DNA from: Lumbricus terrestris
Taxonomy: Eukaryota; Annelida; Clitellata; Crassiclitellata; Lumbricidae
Assembly (NCBI GenBank): GCA_949752735.1
Contig: OX457038.1
Location: 20,634,012 to 20,698,011, forward strand
DNA length: 64,000 nucleotides
Reading direction: 5' to 3'
A program made the position numbers and the translations under genes. Every line of letters begins with the position of its first letter. Within the stretch, counting starts at the first letter, position 1. Below are positions 60,370-64,000 of the stretch, piece after piece. The notes beneath the pieces are model-generated. The model worked only from the letters and a program-made list of their open reading frames with translations, did no database searches and was not told where the DNA came from.

Positions 60370-61896
60370 ATGCAGGAATAGACTCAATACAGTATGCCTA
60401 AGCTCACATGCATGAAAGCATTTCATAGCACTTTTAAGAACCATTAAAAAGGATTAGCATGCAAGCCCCAAATGACATAACAGTTATATGGAACAATGAC
60501 AAAATTCAGTTATAATCAAATAAAGCACAGCTGACAACAAAAACAACATAAAAATTCAAGGCCATAATATAGAGACATCATGGTCTGTGCTGCAGTCAAG
60601 GTGGAAAAAGATCGAGAGCCACATGAAATGCTCGCAACATGTGGCTACACCTGGATGACTCTGGAGTACACAGAGATCAAAACTCGTCTAGATCACTGCT
60701 CAGAGAATTTCTAAATACCACCATGTCACATGAAACTTTCCCCAACAGTCAGCCAATGGCAACAACTGCTTAGTCACAAGCAACATGGGATTTTAGGTCC
60801 CTCACCAGACCAGCGTACATCACTTCCCTCAATGGGCAAAAATCACACACAAGCAGCAGACAAGGAAGCAATCGCAAAATGTGGGAACACCTAGTGATGA
60901 ATTATATGTCAACCAGCACTAAAGAATGATGGTACTATTTTAGACTGAACAACACAGACAATGACTAATTAATGTCCATCAAGGAAAACATTTCTGTGCA
61001 AGCCAACTTATTTAACAGAAAGTAATGTCTGGATTGTTACTAGTGCCTGCCTGGCTCTTTTTCACAAATACAAATGTATGTGTACACTGTACAATGCTAC
61101 TAAATGCAGTTGAAGTAGCAATCTTGAATGCTCAGCATTCTCCTCAGACTGTCTGCATCTCCTTGCAATACTTGCTCTCTTTCTCTCCCTCTTCCGAGTC
61201 AACTTTCAACTATGTATTAATAGCCTTTCATTTTATTTCTTTTCAATTTTTTCCTAAATATTGGAACAATGACTGTCTTACAGACAAGACAGATTATATT
61301 CATAATTTTATCCTAGGTTTGAATCCTGGTTCAACGAGTGAAGTACACTGTAAACCATGGGCTATTTTTTCTGGCCCGCAAAACCTTACCTAAAGACTAC
61401 TTTGATGGTTGTGACTGATAATGAAGACCAAAATTAAGAGTTTAATGAATTAATTTGAATGTTTTCATGCTAAAGAATACACCAGTTAAGATTCAATAAT
61501 TTTTTTAAAAATTCTGGAGATGGGTTTACTGAGCCATTCCTATATCTCTTCCTCATTTTTCCTAGGTATGTTGGCTTGCCAATTCCTGAAAATATTGCCA
61601 CTGCCCCACGATTAGAAAAGGTTTGACACCAATGCTGTTAAACTAAGTCAATGATAAAAAGTTCCTGTATATTGTTCAGCTGGCAGTCTATGAGAATAAC
61701 AATCTGATGATCTGGTAAAAATTTACAAAGTATGCTAAGATTAATATCTAACAACCAAGTCCCATAGCTGGTGGGCAACTAAAATGGTGCAGCTTCAGCC
61801 TGACTTGCCTCAACCCATTCTGCATCCACTCACTAACAAAACATGAATTGACTTAATTAACCTCATACAAACAGTTGCAACCATTGACCACCAATA

Positions 61897-61941
<45 letters not shown>

Positions 61942-62738
61942 AAATGACAGAAGTATCAACGTTCATGGCTTTCGAATACCATCAAAGAAATCATAAAGTG
62001 ATACTGGAATGTGTTGTCGCGAAACCTTCGCCAGAAGTAATCACTTCTAAAGCTAATTTACACCAATTCCAGCTTTAATAAAGTACAGTTGCCGGTTGGA
62101 GTCGACAGTTTAAGAATTCTGCTATGGTTCATGCCGCCTGAATTCGATCACATCAGTCCAATCAGATATCTGTATTTGACGTCAAAGGAAGTGACTGAAA
62201 TGAATTCAACAATCAACAACAAAGACATTAATCATTACATGTAACGTAATCAGCATTTACTGAGCGCTATTAACAAAACTCATCTACTGTTATGATGGTT
62301 TACAGATTCGTGCAAATTTTACACACTTTTATTATACTTTATCACTTGTTCTACCAATATCGCTTGCAAAGCTGTGGAATAAGAAGTACAGCTATCAGAA
62401 AAAGCTTGGCTAACACACTCTGCATTATAGCAGCTCAGCATCACGAGGCGAGTTCTTCCTTTCAGAAAACATGATTTTCAATTCCTCGTTCTGAAAGTGA
62501 AACAGACACAGATCATGTGGTCACAACTGTCTGTTACATCAGACGCCATATATATCAGTCTCTTTGCGACCATTCAATCCAAAAATAACGGCTCAGCCAC
62601 TTCTGAGGTCACTGTTTAAGGGACTAGCATTAGACAATTAATTAGACATATTCCCACAAGTCCATCAGACCACTGCCGCATGCATCACACCTTTCGCTCA
62701 ACACAATTAACTCAATTTATGATTAATGGCCTAACAAC
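60370..62738. other. No gene firmly recognised
   Basis: AT-rich. It contains an (AT)n run at 61900-61940 and an exon-like stretch at 61566-61620. A B-box-like GGTTTGAATCCTGG at 61316 may be SINE debris. Confidence 0.4.
61566..61620 (+). CDS. Orphan exon candidate
   Basis: An excellent acceptor tract (CTTCCTCATTTTTCCTAG) is followed by 55 bases that read YVGLPIPENIATAPRLEK in one frame and end AAAAG before GTTTGA. No neighbouring exon was found to join it, so it may be chance. Confidence 0.2.
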
Positions 62739-63318
62739 ACTGACCATTGCACTAACACTGACCATTGCACTAACAACACTGACCATTGCACTAACAACAC
62801 ATAACAACACTGACCATTGCACTAACAACACTGACCATTGCACTAACAACACTGACCATTGCACTAACAACACTGACCACTGCACTAACAACACTGACCA
62901 CTGCACTAACAACACTGACCATTGCACTAACAACACATAACAACACTGACCATTGCACTAACAACACTGACCATTGCACTAACAACACTGACCATTGCAC
63001 TAACACTGACCATTGCACTAACACTGACCATTGCACTAACACTGACCATTGCACTAACACTGACCATTGCACTAACACTGACCATTGCACTAACAACACT
63101 GACCATTGCACTAACAACACTGACCACTGCACTAACAACACTGACCATTGCACTAACAACACATAACAACACTGACCATTGCACTAACAACACATAACAA
63201 CACTGACCATTGCACTAACAACACTGACCATTGCACTAACAACACTGACCATTGCACTAACACTGACCATTGCACTAACAACACTGACCATCGCACTAAC
63301 AACACTAACCATTGCACT
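62739..63318. repeat. 21/18-bp minisatellite, about 27 units
   Basis: Unit on the plus strand ACTGACCATTGCACTAACAAC, with an 18-bp variant lacking AAC and an occasional inserted ACATAACAAC. On the minus strand each unit reads AGTGCAATGGTCAGTG. The right end merges with the exon-intron junction at 63310. Long frames through it (repeated SAMVSVV) are artefacts of the multiple-of-three unit length. Confidence 0.95.
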
Positions 63319-63438
63319 CGTCATCTTCAGCTTCATCGGTCGACCACGCACCATTGCATAGAGAAGAACGGTGATCGTCATGACAAACAGGAAGTAGCTC
63401 GTATGAAGAAGGTGAAGATTTATCAACGAACGGTCCGA
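63310..63438 (-). CDS. Candidate exon of an unidentified membrane protein
   Basis: On the minus strand a strong acceptor (CTGGTTTGTTTTAG) precedes 129 bases (43 codons) ending AATG before the donor GTTAGT. The translation contains HTSYFLFVMTITVLLYAMV, one membrane helix, then RGRPMKLKM, a basic edge. No other exon of the same gene could be placed in the window and the family is not recognised. Confidence 0.45.
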
Positions 63439-63592
63439 CTAAAACAAACCAGAAACCACCGTAGCAAAATTAGCAAATAACTTCAAAGAAATCCCTGGAC
63501 AACACAAATCAAGTTAACACCAGCCCCTTTCCCAACAACTTACTACGCTGGACATTAAACAATAATTATCATTGTTCAATGAACAGTTATTC

Positions 63593-63780
63593 TATTTTAT
63601 TCTATTTACAGATTTATAAAGTGCCTCTGACAGTACAACCTAATTAGAGGCACTTCCAGTGTGAAGACCCCCAAAAGAAAAGTCTTAAGAGAACGGGCAG
63701 AATGAGTAGTGCTCAGCATGAGTTATAGCTCAGGAAGGCCATTGCAGAGAAAAGTGCGAGCAGATTAACAAAGTAATGAA
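63593..63780 (-). repeat. Retroelement 3' region fragment
   Basis: ATTTATAAAGTGCCTCTGAC and GAGGCACTTCCAGTGTGAAG, then GGAAGGCCATTGCAGAGAAA, resemble in layout the inverted LINE 3' regions at 14980 and 18346 (tail, TTCCAG, later CATTCCAGAG). Orientation and class are tentative. Confidence 0.4.
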
Positions 63781-64000
63781 TTACAGTAGTCAACTCAATG
63801 TAGAATACAGATGAAGGCATGAACCAAGGCAGAAATAATCAGCGATTGAATAAGTGATATAAGCAGAATATACCAAAGTCAAGAGGACAGTGAGTGTAGG
63901 GTCTAGTCTGTAGTTGATGTGTATGACTGGCTTTGCACGACACAGACGATTTGAATACGATCGAGGATTGTGGCCCCTCATCTGCGCATGATATTCAACA

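Noticed and set aside
61875..62078. 67-codon frame beginning near an (AT)n run
   Set aside because: The first part translates a microsatellite and the rest has no recognised similarity or splice context.
62739..63318. Regular repeats resembling a CRISPR array or a repetitive protein
   Set aside because: Units are contiguous with no unique spacers, the genome is eukaryotic, and the repeated SAMVSVV frame simply follows from a 21-bp unit.

Overview
The window is animal nuclear DNA: AT-rich, with GT-AG introns, tRNA-derived SINEs, degraded LINEs, many DNA transposons and one 200-base run of N. Two host genes have clear deuterostome-wide homologues (MAP3K2/3 and RNF141). The palindrome TAGGCCTA and its fragments recur throughout. 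Together with the SINE/LINE mix this suggests a marine invertebrate deuterostome, most likely an echinoderm. That placement is inference, not proof.

Three host genes can be rebuilt exon by exon with matching splice phases. (1) A MAP3K2/3-type kinase gene lies on the minus strand. Ten coding exons, from the ATG at 18987 down to 1371, encode a PB1 domain, a linker rich in Ser-Pro and the N-lobe of the kinase domain; the rest of the kinase runs off the left edge. (2) A six-exon gene on the minus strand (42163 down to 28654) encodes a complete 305-residue type I membrane protein of unknown function, with a signal peptide, glycosylated ectodomain, one membrane helix and a short basic tail. (3) RNF141 lies on the plus strand (49597 to 54455, five coding exons, 235 residues), a C3HC4 RING E3 ligase with an N-terminal MGxxxS myristoylation-type motif. 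Genes 2 and 3 are divergent, with about 7.4 kb between their start codons. A further membrane-helix exon candidate lies at 63310-63438 (minus) and abuts a 21-bp minisatellite that appears to have grown out of its exon/intron junction.

Most of the remaining sequence is mobile DNA. At least five hAT-like elements have perfect 8-bp target duplications (9582-10606, 25923-26816, 29605-30438, 51915-53126, 54541-55643), and a sixth at 1731-3279 has a one-mismatch duplication. Two other terminal-inverted-repeat elements have perfect 8-bp duplications (21729-22133 and the foldback-like 32402-33426). There are also Tc1/mariner elements (34663-36087, 47010-48162 and a partial copy at 42678), a pair of elements starting GGGGYC (44525-45230, 48628-49545), palindromic MITEs (16037-16829, 23334-23926), a probable solo LTR with a 44-bp internal array (40059-41407), LINE fragments of at least two types, and several SINEs.

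Layout: 1-19 kb is the MAP3K2/3 gene and the repeats in its introns; 19-28 kb is intergenic and dense in transposons; 28.6-42.2 kb is the type I membrane gene with large repeat-filled introns; 42.2-49.5 kb is intergenic; 49.6-58.6 kb is RNF141 and its probable long 3' UTR; 59-64 kb is intergenic or belongs to another gene. No bacterial-type operon, CRISPR array, rRNA or intact tRNA gene was seen.
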